64,000 nucleotides of DNA from Paenibacillus ferrarius (GCF_002027705.1 NZ_MBTG01000034.1:289795-353794), one strand, 5' to 3'. Shown: positions 1-9,658, counted from the first letter of the stretch. Notes: generated from the sequence alone by a model not told the origin. Numbers and translations: made by a program.

Positions 1-2
1 CT

Positions 3-1067
3 GGAACATTTAATCTTAGCAGCATGTGGAAAATCGGTTCAATTACGAACATGATCAATAACTTTACTGTTACAGGTGCGGGCTTCTGGTATACCAACTT
101 ACAGTTTACTAATCCTGATGCGGCTGGCGGCGGGATCTCGCTCCGTATCACAGGCAAGCTTGATTTCAGCAATGTGTATCTCAATTCCAACTTACGATCG
201 CGTTATCACGAAAATGCAATCTATAAAGGATTCATGGATAATTTCGGAACGAATTCCGTCATCCACGATGTCTGGGTAGAGCATTTTGAGTGCGGGATGT
301 GGGTCGGGGACTATGGGCATACTCCAGCGATTTTTGCTAATAATCTGCTTGTTGAGAACAGCCGAATTAGGAACAACCTTGCCGATGGCATCAATTATTC
401 GCAGGGAACCAGCAATTCAACAGTACGTAATAGCAGTATAAGAAACAATGGCGACGATGGCCTTGCTGTTTGGCCAAGTAATACGTTTGGTGCTCCGGAT
501 GGTGTAAATAATACATTCTCGTATAACACGATTGAGAATAACTGGCGTGCGGGTGGTATTGCATTTTTTGGAGGAAGCGGACACAAGGCGGACCATAATG
601 TCATTATCGACACCGTCGGGGGATCTGGCATCAGAATGAACACCACGTTCCCAGGAGCTCATTTTAACAACAATACCGGTATTGTTTTCTCAGATACTAC
701 GATTATTAACAGCGGCACAAGTCGGGATCTGTACAATGGCGAACGTGGTGCCATCGATCTGGAAGCTTCCGGAGACGGCATCAAGAACGTAACCTTCAGC
801 AACATCGATATCCTTAACACACAACGTGATGCGATTCAGTTTGGCTACGGTGGCGGATTCCAAAATATCGTATTCAACAACATCACAATTAATGGCACAG
901 GTCTTGATGGAGTAACAACCTCCCGGTTCTCAGGACCCCATAAAGGATCGGCTATTTACACCTATACGGGAAATGGCTCCGCTACTTTCAATACGTTGAC
1001 GCTCAGTAACATCGCTAATCCTAGCACTAATTACATCCAGACTGGTTTTAATCTGATCGTCCATTAA
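3..1067 (+). CDS. GH87-like right-handed beta-helix glycoside hydrolase, 5' truncated by window edge
   Basis: The frame is open from base 3, so only the C-terminal part (about 355 residues) is present; the signal peptide and any binding modules lie upstream. The protein is Asn/Gly-rich with repeating short beta-strand motifs such as NVTFSNIDI and NIVFNNITI, typical of a right-handed beta helix. The segment NNLADGINYSQGTSNSTV followed by NNGDDGLAVW resembles the catalytic region of GH87 alpha-1,3-glucanases/mycodextranases, where an Asp and a later Asp pair are catalytic. It probably cuts alpha-1,3-glucan outside the cell. A pectate-lyase-like or GH55-type beta helix is the main alternative. 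A strong terminator follows at once, so it ends its transcription unit. Confidence 0.7.
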   Translation, partial: GTFNLSSMWKIGSITNMINNFTVTGAGFWYTNLQFTNPDAAGGGISLRITGKLDFSNVYLNSNLRSRYHENAIYKGFMDNFGTNSVIHDVWVEHFECGMWVGDYGHTPAIFANNLLVENSRIRNNLADGINYSQGTSNSTVRNSSIRNNGDDGLAVWPSNTFGAPDGVNNTFSYNTIENNWRAGGIAFFGGSGHKADHNVIIDTVGGSGIRMNTTFPGAHFNNNTGIVFSDTTIINSGTSRDLYNGERGAIDLEASGDGIKNVTFSNIDILNTQRDAIQFGYGGGFQNIVFNNITINGTGLDGVTTSRFSGPHKGSAIYTYTGNGSATFNTLTLSNIANPSTNYIQTGFNLIVH

Positions 1068-1075
1068 TTAAATCC

Positions 1076-1112
1076 AAAAGAGGGGCTTGCTTCGCGGCAG
1101 CTCCTCTTTTTG
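1076..1112 (+). terminator. Rho-independent terminator of the beta-helix gene
   Basis: AAAAGAGG pairs with CCTCTTTT across a GC-rich loop and is followed by T residues, 9 bases after the stop codon. Confidence 0.85.
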
Positions 1113-1124
1113 TTATGGCTTACT

Positions 1125-1186
1125 TGTTCACAAACTGTTCACTTACGAAGAGCTTTCCACAATCTCTATAATAACAAAGGTGAACA
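1125..1186 (+). promoter_or_regulatory. Promoter with repeated TGTTCAC motifs before the DUF2798 gene
   Basis: A perfect -10 hexamer TATAAT lies at 1167-1172, with a weak -35 (TTACGA, 1143-1148) 18 bp upstream. TGTTCAC occurs at 1125-1131 and again at 1136-1142, exactly 11 bp later, and its inverse GTGAACA lies at 1180-1186 downstream of the -10. Direct half-sites one helical turn apart plus an inverted copy across the promoter suggest an operator. The regulator is unknown. Confidence 0.45.
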
Positions 1187-1202
1187 GAAAGGATGATGGA
1201 AG

Positions 1203-1685
1203 TTGCCAACAACGAAGAAAGAAGATGTTTATTTTGGGTTGATGATGTGCTTTGGAATGGTTGTATGCATGACATTTTATAATTTATTGACGCACGGCTT
1301 GATTGGCACAATATCTTGGAAAGGCATACTTTTTCAACTTATTCTGATTTATGTGATTGCTTCCTTATTGGAATTATTTATTGTAGGTCCTGCGGCTAAA
1401 AAAATTGCTTTTTCATTGCCCTATGACAAATCCAACAAGGCTTTGGTGATTGTATCCCTTGCATTTTTTATGGTGAGTGGAATGGTACTCTGTATGTCTC
1501 TTTATGGATTGGGGACTGCTTATTTCTCTAACAGCCTAATGGGGGAATCCTTGCTTGAGAATTATTTGTCTATCGTAATGAAAAATTTTATTTTCGCTCT
1601 CCCTCTACAGCTTATTATTGTGGGACCGCTTGTTCGGTATTTATTTATTAAATTCGTTAAAAATAAACGAACACTGCATGCATAA
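1203..1685 (+). CDS. DUF2798-type integral membrane protein
   Basis: A 160-residue, very hydrophobic protein with about four predicted membrane helices. It reads as two similar halves: each has a helix, a short loop, then a helix ending in a shared IVGP motif (LELFIVGPAAKKIAF near residue 60 and LQLIIVGPLVRYLFI near 140). This two-repeat layout with the VGP motif is characteristic of DUF2798 proteins, whose function is unknown. The start is TTG at 1203, because the frame has a stop three codons upstream; the AAAGG ribosome site is about 10 bases before it. The gene stands alone between its own promoter and a terminator. Confidence 0.7.
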   Translation: MPTTKKEDVYFGLMMCFGMVVCMTFYNLLTHGLIGTISWKGILFQLILIYVIASLLELFIVGPAAKKIAFSLPYDKSNKALVIVSLAFFMVSGMVLCMSLYGLGTAYFSNSLMGESLLENYLSIVMKNFIFALPLQLIIVGPLVRYLFIKFVKNKRTLHA

Positions 1686-1738
1686 GAAACCTCCAATCTC
1701 CATTTCAACTACTGAAGTGGCGGCTGGAGGTTCTTTTT
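1685..1738 (+). terminator. Rho-independent terminator of the DUF2798 gene
   Basis: AGAAACCTCCA pairs with TGGAGGTTCT, followed by a T run. It overlaps the end of the coding region. Confidence 0.85.
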
Positions 1739-1860
1739 AGATAGAAATAAAGTGTCATTCTCCTACTAGGAAAGTTGAAACACCTATCTCTGGCAATTAA
1801 GACGCTCTATTATAATGTTCCTATGTAGAAAAAGAAGATACGAAGAGGAGGCGCACAGAA

Positions 1861-3780
1861 ATGAATTATTACTTAACAAATCAGGAATTGATGGATGCAG
1901 GAAAGCATTATATTCAAGAATATCCAGAGCTTGCAAAGGCATCTATTGAGAAAGCGGAGCAAGCCGCTAAGAATATGTTTCGTGTTCCCTATACTATGGA
2001 CATGGATCATTGGGTTAACCTAGGGGATCCCATAGATTGGCTATATAATCCATCTAACGATCTTGAATTTACGTGGGTGCTTAATCGACATTGGTACATG
2101 CTGGATTTGGGCAAAGCTTATTTGATGACACAGAAAGAGGAGTACGTCCATACTTTTATCAAACATCTGCGCGGGTGGAGGCTGCAAAATCCTGTCCCGG
2201 AGCACCTTTCTTACGAGAAAGCAACTTTTTTTCAACAACCAGGGCCTTGGCGCTTATTGGAGGTTGGACTTCGTGTGCAATCGTGGATATCTGCTTTTAA
2301 ATATATGGAAGGCAGTCCTGTTATTACGGATATTTTCCGAGAAGAGTTTCACACGGCTCTAATTGAGCATGCGAATTACTTGACTAGTTATTTGGGAAAT
2401 ACGGAAATCAATCATGCCATCATGCATATGCAGGGCTTATTTATGATAAGTATTTTTTGCAAGGATCATCCGAGAGCTTCATTTTGGCGGCAATTTGCCA
2501 ACGAGCGATTGGAGCTGTGCATGGTCCATCAAATTGATCCAGATGGCGTGCAGTGCGAGTTAACGACGCACTACCATAATGGAAGTATTGAAATGTTTGG
2601 CACTCCTTATTTGCTGGGGAAGGTATCCGGCTATCCGATGCCGGACGGATACGCGAACAACCTTCGCAAAATGGGAGCATTCACGCACGCGATGATCAGA
2701 CCCGATAATGGGTCTACTGCTGCTGGTGATTCTGATTTGATAAGTTCCAGCAAGGAGCGTCTTGCCTTACTCGGGGCGATTCTGGAAGATGAGTCCTATA
2801 TCTCAATGGGCGAGGTTAGCTCGGAAATGCTCTGGCTTGTCGGTAGAGACAGGTATGAGGCGTTCAAACAAAGACAACTGTCCTACACACCGCTGCTTCC
2901 TGCTACAGTGTCCTTTCCTCAAACCGGCTTTTATTTCATGAAGGATGAACAGCATTATGTGTTTTTTGATGCCGCATCCATGGGAGGAGCCCATGGACAT
3001 GCGGATGCGTTGAGTTTGGAGTGGATGTGGAAGCGCAACTTGCTCTTTCTCGATCCTGGAAGATATACCTATGAAGAAGGGGAATGGCGTCGATACTTCA
3101 AAAGCACGCGGGCGCACAATACGATTACTGTGGATGGACTAGACCAGACACCTTACGCAGCCTCGCAGGAATGGGGGCAACCGCTGGCGGAGTGTGTCAC
3201 GAACCGCTGGATCACAGGGGAGGAGTATGACTTTATCGATGCCTCCCATAATGGTTACATGAGGCTTGAAGATCCTGTGCTTCACCGCCGATGGCTGCTG
3301 CTAGGGAAGAAGAGGAATGTGATGATCATCGTGGATTGGCTGGAATCCGCAGGCGTGCATGCCATTGAACAGAGATTTCAGCTTCCTCCCTCTGCGGATG
3401 TTCGAATCCCTGACGGAGGCTATTCAGATATGCTGAGTACAATTGTTAATTATTCCTCCGCTGTTCAGATGCAAATGCATTGGAAGACGAGCCGTGATCA
3501 GATAGGTGATTTTGCCGTTGTCAGCGAGCAGGGCTGGGTATCGGAAATTTATGGTGTCAAAGAGGAAACTTCGACAATTGTCGGTAAAGGAACAATGACC
3601 GGTAATATGGGAATTGTGACGGTGTGCACCCCCGTAGATCTAGAGGAAGATAGGATGCTGCCCATCATAACGCGGCTGGAGATTGACCATAATCGGCAAG
3701 AGGTATCGATCTCCTTTACAGATGAGGCAGGTCATCTGGATATTCGTCTCGATTGCCATGAAATTAACTGGACTTGCTAG
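1861..3780 (+). CDS. Heparinase II/III family protein (polysaccharide lyase)
   Basis: A 639-residue protein without a signal peptide, so probably cytoplasmic. The N-terminal two thirds match the alpha/alpha-toroid of heparinase II/III-type lyases (residues about 20-340), with NTEINHAIMHMQG near 180-195 and TTHYHNGSIEMFG near 236-249 supplying candidate catalytic Asn, Tyr and His. The C-terminal beta domain starts with the family-typical GGAHGHADALSLEW (about 374-388), followed by a DPGRYTY motif. Such enzymes beta-eliminate uronic-acid-containing oligosaccharides (heparin-, alginate- or pectin-like). The ribosome site GAGGAGG precedes the ATG, and TATAAT at 1811-1816 is a plausible -10. The nearby importer and YesMN pair suggest it acts on imported acidic oligosaccharides. 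The exact PL family is uncertain. Confidence 0.8.
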   Translation: MNYYLTNQELMDAGKHYIQEYPELAKASIEKAEQAAKNMFRVPYTMDMDHWVNLGDPIDWLYNPSNDLEFTWVLNRHWYMLDLGKAYLMTQKEEYVHTFIKHLRGWRLQNPVPEHLSYEKATFFQQPGPWRLLEVGLRVQSWISAFKYMEGSPVITDIFREEFHTALIEHANYLTSYLGNTEINHAIMHMQGLFMISIFCKDHPRASFWRQFANERLELCMVHQIDPDGVQCELTTHYHNGSIEMFGTPYLLGKVSGYPMPDGYANNLRKMGAFTHAMIRPDNGSTAAGDSDLISSSKERLALLGAILEDESYISMGEVSSEMLWLVGRDRYEAFKQRQLSYTPLLPATVSFPQTGFYFMKDEQHYVFFDAASMGGAHGHADALSLEWMWKRNLLFLDPGRYTYEEGEWRRYFKSTRAHNTITVDGLDQTPYAASQEWGQPLAECVTNRWITGEEYDFIDASHNGYMRLEDPVLHRRWLLLGKKRNVMIIVDWLESAGVHAIEQRFQLPPSADVRIPDGGYSDMLSTIVNYSSAVQMQMHWKTSRDQIGDFAVVSEQGWVSEIYGVKEETSTIVGKGTMTGNMGIVTVCTPVDLEEDRMLPIITRLEIDHNRQEVSISFTDEAGHLDIRLDCHEINWTC

Positions 3781-3804
3781 CAACTTCATTTTCGTACAAA
3801 TGGG

Positions 3805-3847
3805 GCTGTCCCTTAAGTAGATAAACTTACTTGAGGGACAGCTTTTT
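3805..3847 (+). terminator. Rho-independent terminator of the heparinase-like gene
   Basis: A 15-bp stem starting GCTGTCCCTTAAGTA pairs with TACTTGAGGGACAGC, followed by a T run. Confidence 0.9.
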
Positions 3848-4063
3848 GTGTTTGGATTCGTCGTGCCGATTCTAAATTTACTTTACATCGCGATTAGCGC
3901 CAGTTCAGATTTGTACAGGGTAACTTGGCGTAAACTGGCCGCTCCGCGTACGATCTTCTTTCATGTGTATACATGCAGCATCCGGATTAGCTGTACGGGT
4001 TCTGATCATCTCTTGATGAGCCTCCTGCTTTCTCTGACTCTAGCCCCAGTTGCTTTCTCTAAA

Positions 4064-4241
4064 CCTGTAATTATGCATCTTTTTTGCTCTTGGAATAGCC
4101 TCAACGATGAAATTCCTGCGTTTGTGCAGGTTTTTGAGGCTTTTTCTGAATGAACAGCTGAAAAAGATGAAAATGCCTGCACAATTGCAGGTATTTCCAC
4201 TTTTTAACCAAATTCGCCCGGAATTCCTGTATATTCGCAGG
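4064..4241. repeat. Phased palindrome array A (CCTGC-N6-GCAGG type, 4 copies)
   Basis: Four 16-bp imperfect palindromes related to CCTGC-N6-GCAGG start at 4064, 4115, 4176 and 4226, giving spacings of 51, 61 and 50 bp. The 61-bp interval has a further dyad in its middle (CTTTTTC at 4140 with GAAAAAG ending at 4166). The array lies in the 690-bp gap between the heparinase-like gene and the sugar permeases. Apart from the terminator at 3805-3847 I see no other feature in 3848-4063 or 4242-4454. The sequence GGGGACAGCC near 4315 resembles one arm of the upstream terminator. Confidence 0.8.
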
Positions 4242-4472
4242 TTTTTACACTCGGATGAACTGATCTGAACTGGAACCCCATCATCTATCGACGCATACCT
4301 ACTAAATTTGGCTTAGGGGACAGCCTCATTCCAATTAGCACCAGATTGCTTCCTATCGCATACATGGCAATACAGTTGAATTGTCCTACGGACACAGTTG
4401 AATCGCCGCTCCCGTTCCTCAATGAGGTTGTACTATGCTTGGAGTACCAAAACCAAAAGGAGCAGATGCACG

Positions 4473-5366
4473 ATGCGAAAAAGAATATCTCTTTTCAATT
4501 CCTATGTATTCATTTTTCCCAGTCTATTTTTGACTTTGGCGCTAGGGATCTATCCGATTATCTGGGCGCTTCGTTATATGTTTTACGATTATCAGGGGTA
4601 TGGAGAAATGAAATTTATAGGTGTCGATAACTTCTCAAGATTGTTTCGGGATCAGGAGTTTTGGCACTCTGTATATAACACGTTCATCTATGCGGCCGGT
4701 AAAATTATTATTGTACTGCCGATTTCACTGATCCTAGCGGTTATTTTGAATCGCGGACTGAAGGGCAAAGTGTTTCTGCGAGCGGTTTATTTTATGCCAA
4801 CGATCATTAGTACATCGGTCATGTCGATCGTTTTTTTCACTATTTTCAATTCGTATAACGGATTGTTGAATCAATTTCTGATCAAGTATGGGGTGATCTC
4901 GCAAGCGATTGATTGGCTGGGACCGAATTACGCGATGGTCACTGTCATTATTACCGCCATCTGGGGAGCCATTGGCAACTACATGCTGCTATTCATCGCC
5001 GGTCTGCAAGGCATTCCCGATGATCTGTATGAAAGCGCATCGATCGATGGCGCGAATGCGGTACAGAAATTTTGGAGCATTACGATCCCCATGCTGGGGC
5101 CCGTGCTGCAAATGATTATTATGCTGGCGATCATCACGGCATTGAAGGGCTATGAAAGCATCATGGTTCTAACCGAAGGGGGTCCCTTCGGTAAAACCGA
5201 CGTCATGTACTTGTACGTGTACAAATTGTTTTTCCCGGTTTCCGCTTCTACAGCGACTGTGCAGCAAATCGGCTACGGCAGCGCGGCGGGATTCGTTACT
5301 GCTCTGATTGTCGGGTTGATTACGATCGTTTATTTCTATCTGTCCAAACGTTTGAATCGGGATTAA
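4473..5366 (+). CDS. Carbohydrate ABC transporter permease, MalF/UgpA type
   Basis: About 297 residues with six predicted membrane helices, forming one half of the membrane channel of a sugar importer. The inner-membrane EAA motif that contacts the ATPase is visible as LYESASIDGANAVQKFWSIT near residue 190. I chose ATG 4473 because AAAAGGAG lies 10 bases upstream and the protein then starts with MRKRISLFNSYVFIFPSLF, a typical first helix; longer in-frame starts would add a non-conserved tail. It is followed after 16 bp by the second permease and then the binding lipoprotein. No ATPase is present; in Bacillales such importers usually share MsmX. Confidence 0.9.
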   Translation: MRKRISLFNSYVFIFPSLFLTLALGIYPIIWALRYMFYDYQGYGEMKFIGVDNFSRLFRDQEFWHSVYNTFIYAAGKIIIVLPISLILAVILNRGLKGKVFLRAVYFMPTIISTSVMSIVFFTIFNSYNGLLNQFLIKYGVISQAIDWLGPNYAMVTVIITAIWGAIGNYMLLFIAGLQGIPDDLYESASIDGANAVQKFWSITIPMLGPVLQMIIMLAIITALKGYESIMVLTEGGPFGKTDVMYLYVYKLFFPVSASTATVQQIGYGSAAGFVTALIVGLITIVYFYLSKRLNRD

Positions 5367-5382
5367 GAAGGAGGATTGCAGG

Positions 5383-6246
5383 ATGCATGCAAATACGAAG
5401 TCGGGTGTTATTCGAAGCGGATATTTCACCGGTCATGCGGTTAAATGGCTATTTTTGATCATTATTGCTTTCTTTACGCTATTCCCAATTGTGATGGCCA
5501 TATTGGGTTCATTCAAAACTAATGCAGAATTAACGACAGGAGCTACACTATTGCCGGCTGTGTGGAAATTCTCTAACTACGCAACGGCATGGAAGCAGGC
5601 GAATTTTGCCCGATTTACGTGGAACAGCCTATTCCTTAGCACGATCGTGACGGTTGGCACGCTGCTTATCGCCACGATGTCTGCTTATGCGGTCGATCGC
5701 ACGAGATTCCCCGGCAAACGCTTGTACGTGGTGCTGCAGGCTAGCACGATGTTCATTTCGATCGGCGCGGTAGTTCTGAGACCGCAGTTCGATCTCATGG
5801 TCACCCTGGGCCTGAACAAATCTCTTTGGGGCGTTATCCTCATTTTGATCAGCGCGCATGCGACAGTTTACTTTATGCTGATTGGCTTTTTCAAGGCGAT
5901 CCCCAAAGATCTGGATGAGGCCGCATATATTGATGGCTGTAATTTCTATACGGTGTACTGGCGGATCATTCTTCCGCTGCTGGGTCCTGCTCTTGGCGTT
6001 ACAGCGCTATTCACGTTCCGCGGCGCATGGAATGAATACATCTTGCCGCTCGTGTTCACGATGACTAATCCAAAGCTGCAAACGTTGACGGTCGGTCTGG
6101 CTAATCTGCGCTATGGCATCGGCGCGGCTGCCGAATCCCACCTCATGATGGCGGGGGCTTGTCTTTCCTTCCTGCCCATCCTTGTTGTCTACGTGCTGGC
6201 GAACAAGTCATTTATCCAGGTGACAGCAGGAAGCGTGAAAGGATAA
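5383..6246 (+). CDS. Carbohydrate ABC transporter permease, MalG type
   Basis: A 287-residue inner-membrane permease with about six helices, partner of the upstream MalF-like gene. The EAA loop reads DLDEAAYIDGCNFYTVYWRIILP near residue 170-190, and the C-terminus ends in the family-typical QVTAGSVKG. An AAGGAGG ribosome site sits just before the ATG, and the gap to the upstream gene is 16 bp, so the two are co-transcribed. It probably imports an oligosaccharide delivered by the lipoprotein encoded next. The substrate cannot be read from the sequence. Confidence 0.92.
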   Translation: MHANTKSGVIRSGYFTGHAVKWLFLIIIAFFTLFPIVMAILGSFKTNAELTTGATLLPAVWKFSNYATAWKQANFARFTWNSLFLSTIVTVGTLLIATMSAYAVDRTRFPGKRLYVVLQASTMFISIGAVVLRPQFDLMVTLGLNKSLWGVILILISAHATVYFMLIGFFKAIPKDLDEAAYIDGCNFYTVYWRIILPLLGPALGVTALFTFRGAWNEYILPLVFTMTNPKLQTLTVGLANLRYGIGAAAESHLMMAGACLSFLPILVVYVLANKSFIQVTAGSVKG

Positions 6247-6404
6247 TCCCCAAAATGCGGGCGTTGCAGGAAAGTGTTTTCTCCCCCTATCAAAAGTTGA
6301 TTTGCCCTTCACGGTTCCATGAGCAGAGGAATTATGATGAAAGCAGTTACATTTTTGGTTTCAAACAAGTCTTAAGGTAAACTACATGAGGAGGGTTTTA
6401 CAAG

Positions 6405-7799
6405 ATGAAGAGAAAAATGGTGTTAAACACGCTGCTTGGCGTAACGATGGTCGCTTCACTAGCGGCTTGCAGTGCACAAACGGATCAACAGAAAAGTAAG
6501 GAAACTGCTTCCGCAGCAGCCGGAGGCGCCAAAACGAAGCTGACTTATTGGACGGTTGACCGTCATGATGCCGATTATATGAAGGATGTCATCAAGAAGT
6601 TTAACGAGACGAACAAGGACAACATTGAAGTTGAAATGACGATTCTTGCTGATAACTTTAATCAATCGATCGATATTGGTTTTGCAAGCAACCAAGCGCC
6701 GGATATTTTGAGGACGAATGATTTCCCCGGGTTTGTGAAGAAAGGCTATTTGCAGCCGATCAATGATTTGATGACGGATGAGATGAAGAAACGCTACGGC
6801 AATCTTATGGTGGAAGAGCTCAACACGATGGATGGCAACATTTATTCGCTGCCGCATACAGGGCAATACTGGAGATTGATCTACAACGTGGATTTGTTCA
6901 AAAAAGCAGGCATCGCCGAACCGCCAAAAACGATCAAAGAATTGGTTGAGGATGCCAAGAAAATTACCGAAGCAGGCAAAGACATTGGGGCATACGGTTT
7001 CGCCGAAAACTTCAAAAATCCAGGCTCCGCCTTCGGCCGGATCGCGAATCCGATCGGTTCACTCAGCGGAACTTCCGTGGTGGATGGCTACAACTACAAA
7101 TCAGGCCAGTTCGATTTCATGGCGTACAAGCCGATTGTGGAGGCGCTTCGTCAGATGAAGCAGGAAGGCAGCATGCTGCCTGGTGTTGAGTCGCTCGACA
7201 TCGATCCGCTTCGCGCCCAGTTTGCCGCAGGCAAAATCGGCATGTATTTTAACCATTCAGGCGAACCGGCTGTGTATCAAAGCCAATTTCCGACCAAGAT
7301 TAACTGGAGTGCTGCATTGCCGCCTACGATGGATGGCAATCAACAAGGAACGGTTTCTGTGATTGCCGGGAACTATATCGGCATTAGCAAAAGTACAGCG
7401 AATAAAGATAAAGCGTGGAAATTCCTGCAATACATTTATAATCTAGATTTCCAAAAAGAATATCACGAAAAAGGATTCGGGATCTCCATTGTGCCAGACG
7501 TCAATGCTGTTGCCCAAAAACCAACAACTCCTGGGATTGAAGGCTTTTTACCTACCAAATTCGATGCCCTGTACGCTCCAACACCACTTAACGTGACGGA
7601 TACGAAGGTAGAAGGCATGAAATTCGGCAACGCCATCATTAAATATATGCTTGAAGGCGGAGATGTGGACAAGCTCCTGACAGATTTGACAACTCGCTAC
7701 AATGTTGGTTTGGAGAAAGCCCGCGCGGCGGGCGATACGAAGACCAAAGCGAATCCGAGCTTCGATCCGAATAAGCTGCAAGGCAGTTTAGCCAAGTAA
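6405..7799 (+). CDS. Extracellular sugar-binding lipoprotein of an ABC importer
   Basis: A 464-residue family-1 solute-binding protein. The N-terminus is a lipoprotein signal with lipobox LAAC, so Cys22 should be lipid-anchored on the outer face of the membrane. The mature part starts TKLTYWTVDRHDADYMKDVIKKF, typical of MalE/UgpB-like folds that close on sugars through aromatic residues. A GAGGAGG ribosome site precedes the ATG. The 158-bp gap after the permeases shows no clear terminator, so it could be in the same operon or have its own promoter. It should capture the substrate for the two upstream permeases, and the following YesM/YesN pair probably controls it. Confidence 0.92.
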   Translation: MKRKMVLNTLLGVTMVASLAACSAQTDQQKSKETASAAAGGAKTKLTYWTVDRHDADYMKDVIKKFNETNKDNIEVEMTILADNFNQSIDIGFASNQAPDILRTNDFPGFVKKGYLQPINDLMTDEMKKRYGNLMVEELNTMDGNIYSLPHTGQYWRLIYNVDLFKKAGIAEPPKTIKELVEDAKKITEAGKDIGAYGFAENFKNPGSAFGRIANPIGSLSGTSVVDGYNYKSGQFDFMAYKPIVEALRQMKQEGSMLPGVESLDIDPLRAQFAAGKIGMYFNHSGEPAVYQSQFPTKINWSAALPPTMDGNQQGTVSVIAGNYIGISKSTANKDKAWKFLQYIYNLDFQKEYHEKGFGISIVPDVNAVAQKPTTPGIEGFLPTKFDALYAPTPLNVTDTKVEGMKFGNAIIKYMLEGGDVDKLLTDLTTRYNVGLEKARAAGDTKTKANPSFDPNKLQGSLAK

Positions 7800-7830
7800 G
7801 CTTAGCAAGGCAAGTTTGATTATAGCCAAG

Positions 7831-7865
7831 CAAGGGGCGCGCAGCCATAAGCAGCGCGTCTCTTG
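7831..7865 (+). other. Intercistronic hairpin between binding protein and YesM-like kinase
   Basis: CAAGGGGCGCGC pairs with GCGCGTCTCTTG (with G-T pairs) across a 12-base loop. There is no long T run, so it is more likely an attenuator or mRNA-processing/stability hairpin lowering kinase expression than a full terminator. Confidence 0.5.
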
Positions 7866-7888
7866 TTACTAGAAGGGGAGGGGACAGT

Positions 7889-9658
7889 ATGAACGGGTGG
7901 TACTATCGGCTTTCTCTCCGCCAACGGCTGCGTATTTCCGTTTTGTTGCTGACGATACTTTCTATTGCTCTGACAGGCATCATGTCTTATTGGATTGCTT
8001 TTAGATCAACCGAAAGGGGGGCATTTATTTCCAGTCAGAATACGATTAATAAATCAGCACGCGTGGTAGACGAAAAGCTGCGGCATATCATTGTGACCGC
8101 TTCCTCGATGATGCTTAGTGATCCATTCAAGCTGGCGATGGAAGACGTGGAGGCGAACGTAGGAGCAAACTATTACACACGCTTGTCTGCTATGCAAACG
8201 CCTCTTGGGCAAATGAAATTGATCGAGCCGTCGATTCAATCCGTCTTGATCGATACGCCGGTTGGCGAGCTGTTTGCCACGAATGATCTTCGGAACGGTC
8301 AGGTCCGTCTCAGGGATACAACCTTAGTTCGTTATTTGGACAGCAAGGATCGTGTTGTTTGGGTGGAAGATCATGAGGACCTCCTGTTCTCCGGGAAACA
8401 GAGAGTGATCTCGATCATTATGAAGCCAGTCACGGAGCACCAAGTGGATAACGTTCATGTCGTCGTGAATGTGAAGGAAGATGCCATTCGCAACGCCGTC
8501 ACCGACGACTTGCTGGACCATGCCAACACGTATTTTCTGATCTCACGAGATGGTGAGTTTGTTCTGCCGATCAACAGCCAAAAGGCGGCGTTTCAAGATG
8601 ATCCAGCTTTCCTAGAGCAGCTGCAGGCGCAGGATCGCGGATTTTTCAAATACAACCTCGACGGCAAGCCGTTTCTAGTCAATTATTCGCGGCTTACGAT
8701 GAATAAGGATTGGACGATGGTGAGCTTGCAAACCCAATCGGATCTGCTTCGCCAGGTGAACAAGATCAAAACGACCACATTGATTATTATGTTAGGCTGT
8801 GTTGTCTTAGCCTTCGTGCTGTCTAATGTTATCTCCAGCGTATTGCTGAAGCCGCTTCATAAGCTGCAAGGCTTGATGAGACAAGTTGAAAACAATCATT
8901 TGGAAGTAAGGTTCTCCAGTCATTACCAAGACGAAGTTTCCCAAGTAGGGCTTAAATTTAACCGCATGTTGGAAGAGATTGCTTCACTCATTGAGAACGT
9001 CAAGGATGCTGAGTTTGAGAAGCGCAAGATGGAGATGAAGGCGCTTCAGGCGCAAATCGATCCTCATTTTCTGTATAACACCTTAAATACAATTCTTTGG
9101 AAATCAGAAACTTCGCAGAACCACGATGTTTCCGAAATGATTTCTTCGCTCTCGCTGCTGTTCCAACTAGGACTTAACGGCGGACACGAGATGACGACGA
9201 TAGCGAAGGAACTCGACCATGTGAGGCAGTATTTGACGCTCCAGCAAAAATGTTACGACGATTTGTTTGAGTATACGATTGACATTGAGGATGATTCGCT
9301 GCTGGAAGAACCGATCTTGAAAATTATTTTGCAGCCTTTTGTGGAAAATTCGATTTTACACGGCTTTCAAGAAATGGAGGCCAAAGGAGTCATTAAGATA
9401 TCCGTTGCACGTACGTCCTCCAGCATGCTGCTGCGGGTTGAGGATAATGGCGCAGGCATGGATGTAGAGCCTGTTTTGGCGGATATGCGGATCGAGCAAA
9501 CCTCTCAAAAGAGCTATGCCCTTCGTAACGTTTATGGGCGATTACGACTGCATTACGGCAGTGAAGCCGATATCGAATTGAGCAGCGAGCCTTATGCAGC
9601 TACCTCGGTCACAGTAACCATACCACTAGCAAGCGAGGGAGATAAAGATGGCAACTGA
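7889..9658 (+). CDS. YesM-family sensor histidine kinase
   Basis: A 589-residue membrane kinase. A first membrane helix lies near residues 15-35, an extracellular sensor domain spans about 40-295, and a second helix lies near 300-325 (TTLIIMLGCVVLAFVLSNVISSVLL), followed by HAMP. The histidine-kinase motif QIDPHFLYNTLN puts the phospho-acceptor at His393. The ATPase N box is LQPFVENSILHGF near 490, with a G box VEDNGAGM. This is the LytS/YesM type that pairs with AraC-domain response regulators. It overlaps the downstream regulator by 11 bp. Its likely role is to sense an extracellular sugar and activate the adjacent importer and lyase genes. Confidence 0.93.
   Translation: MNGWYYRLSLRQRLRISVLLLTILSIALTGIMSYWIAFRSTERGAFISSQNTINKSARVVDEKLRHIIVTASSMMLSDPFKLAMEDVEANVGANYYTRLSAMQTPLGQMKLIEPSIQSVLIDTPVGELFATNDLRNGQVRLRDTTLVRYLDSKDRVVWVEDHEDLLFSGKQRVISIIMKPVTEHQVDNVHVVVNVKEDAIRNAVTDDLLDHANTYFLISRDGEFVLPINSQKAAFQDDPAFLEQLQAQDRGFFKYNLDGKPFLVNYSRLTMNKDWTMVSLQTQSDLLRQVNKIKTTTLIIMLGCVVLAFVLSNVISSVLLKPLHKLQGLMRQVENNHLEVRFSSHYQDEVSQVGLKFNRMLEEIASLIENVKDAEFEKRKMEMKALQAQIDPHFLYNTLNTILWKSETSQNHDVSEMISSLSLLFQLGLNGGHEMTTIAKELDHVRQYLTLQQKCYDDLFEYTIDIEDDSLLEEPILKIILQPFVENSILHGFQEMEAKGVIKISVARTSSSMLLRVEDNGAGMDVEPVLADMRIEQTSQKSYALRNVYGRLRLHYGSEADIELSSEPYAATSVTVTIPLASEGDKDGN

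Noticed and set aside
1775..1816. TTGAAA and TATAAT as the promoter of the heparinase-like gene
   Set aside because: The two hexamers are 30 bp apart, too far for a normal promoter; only the -10 is kept as possible.
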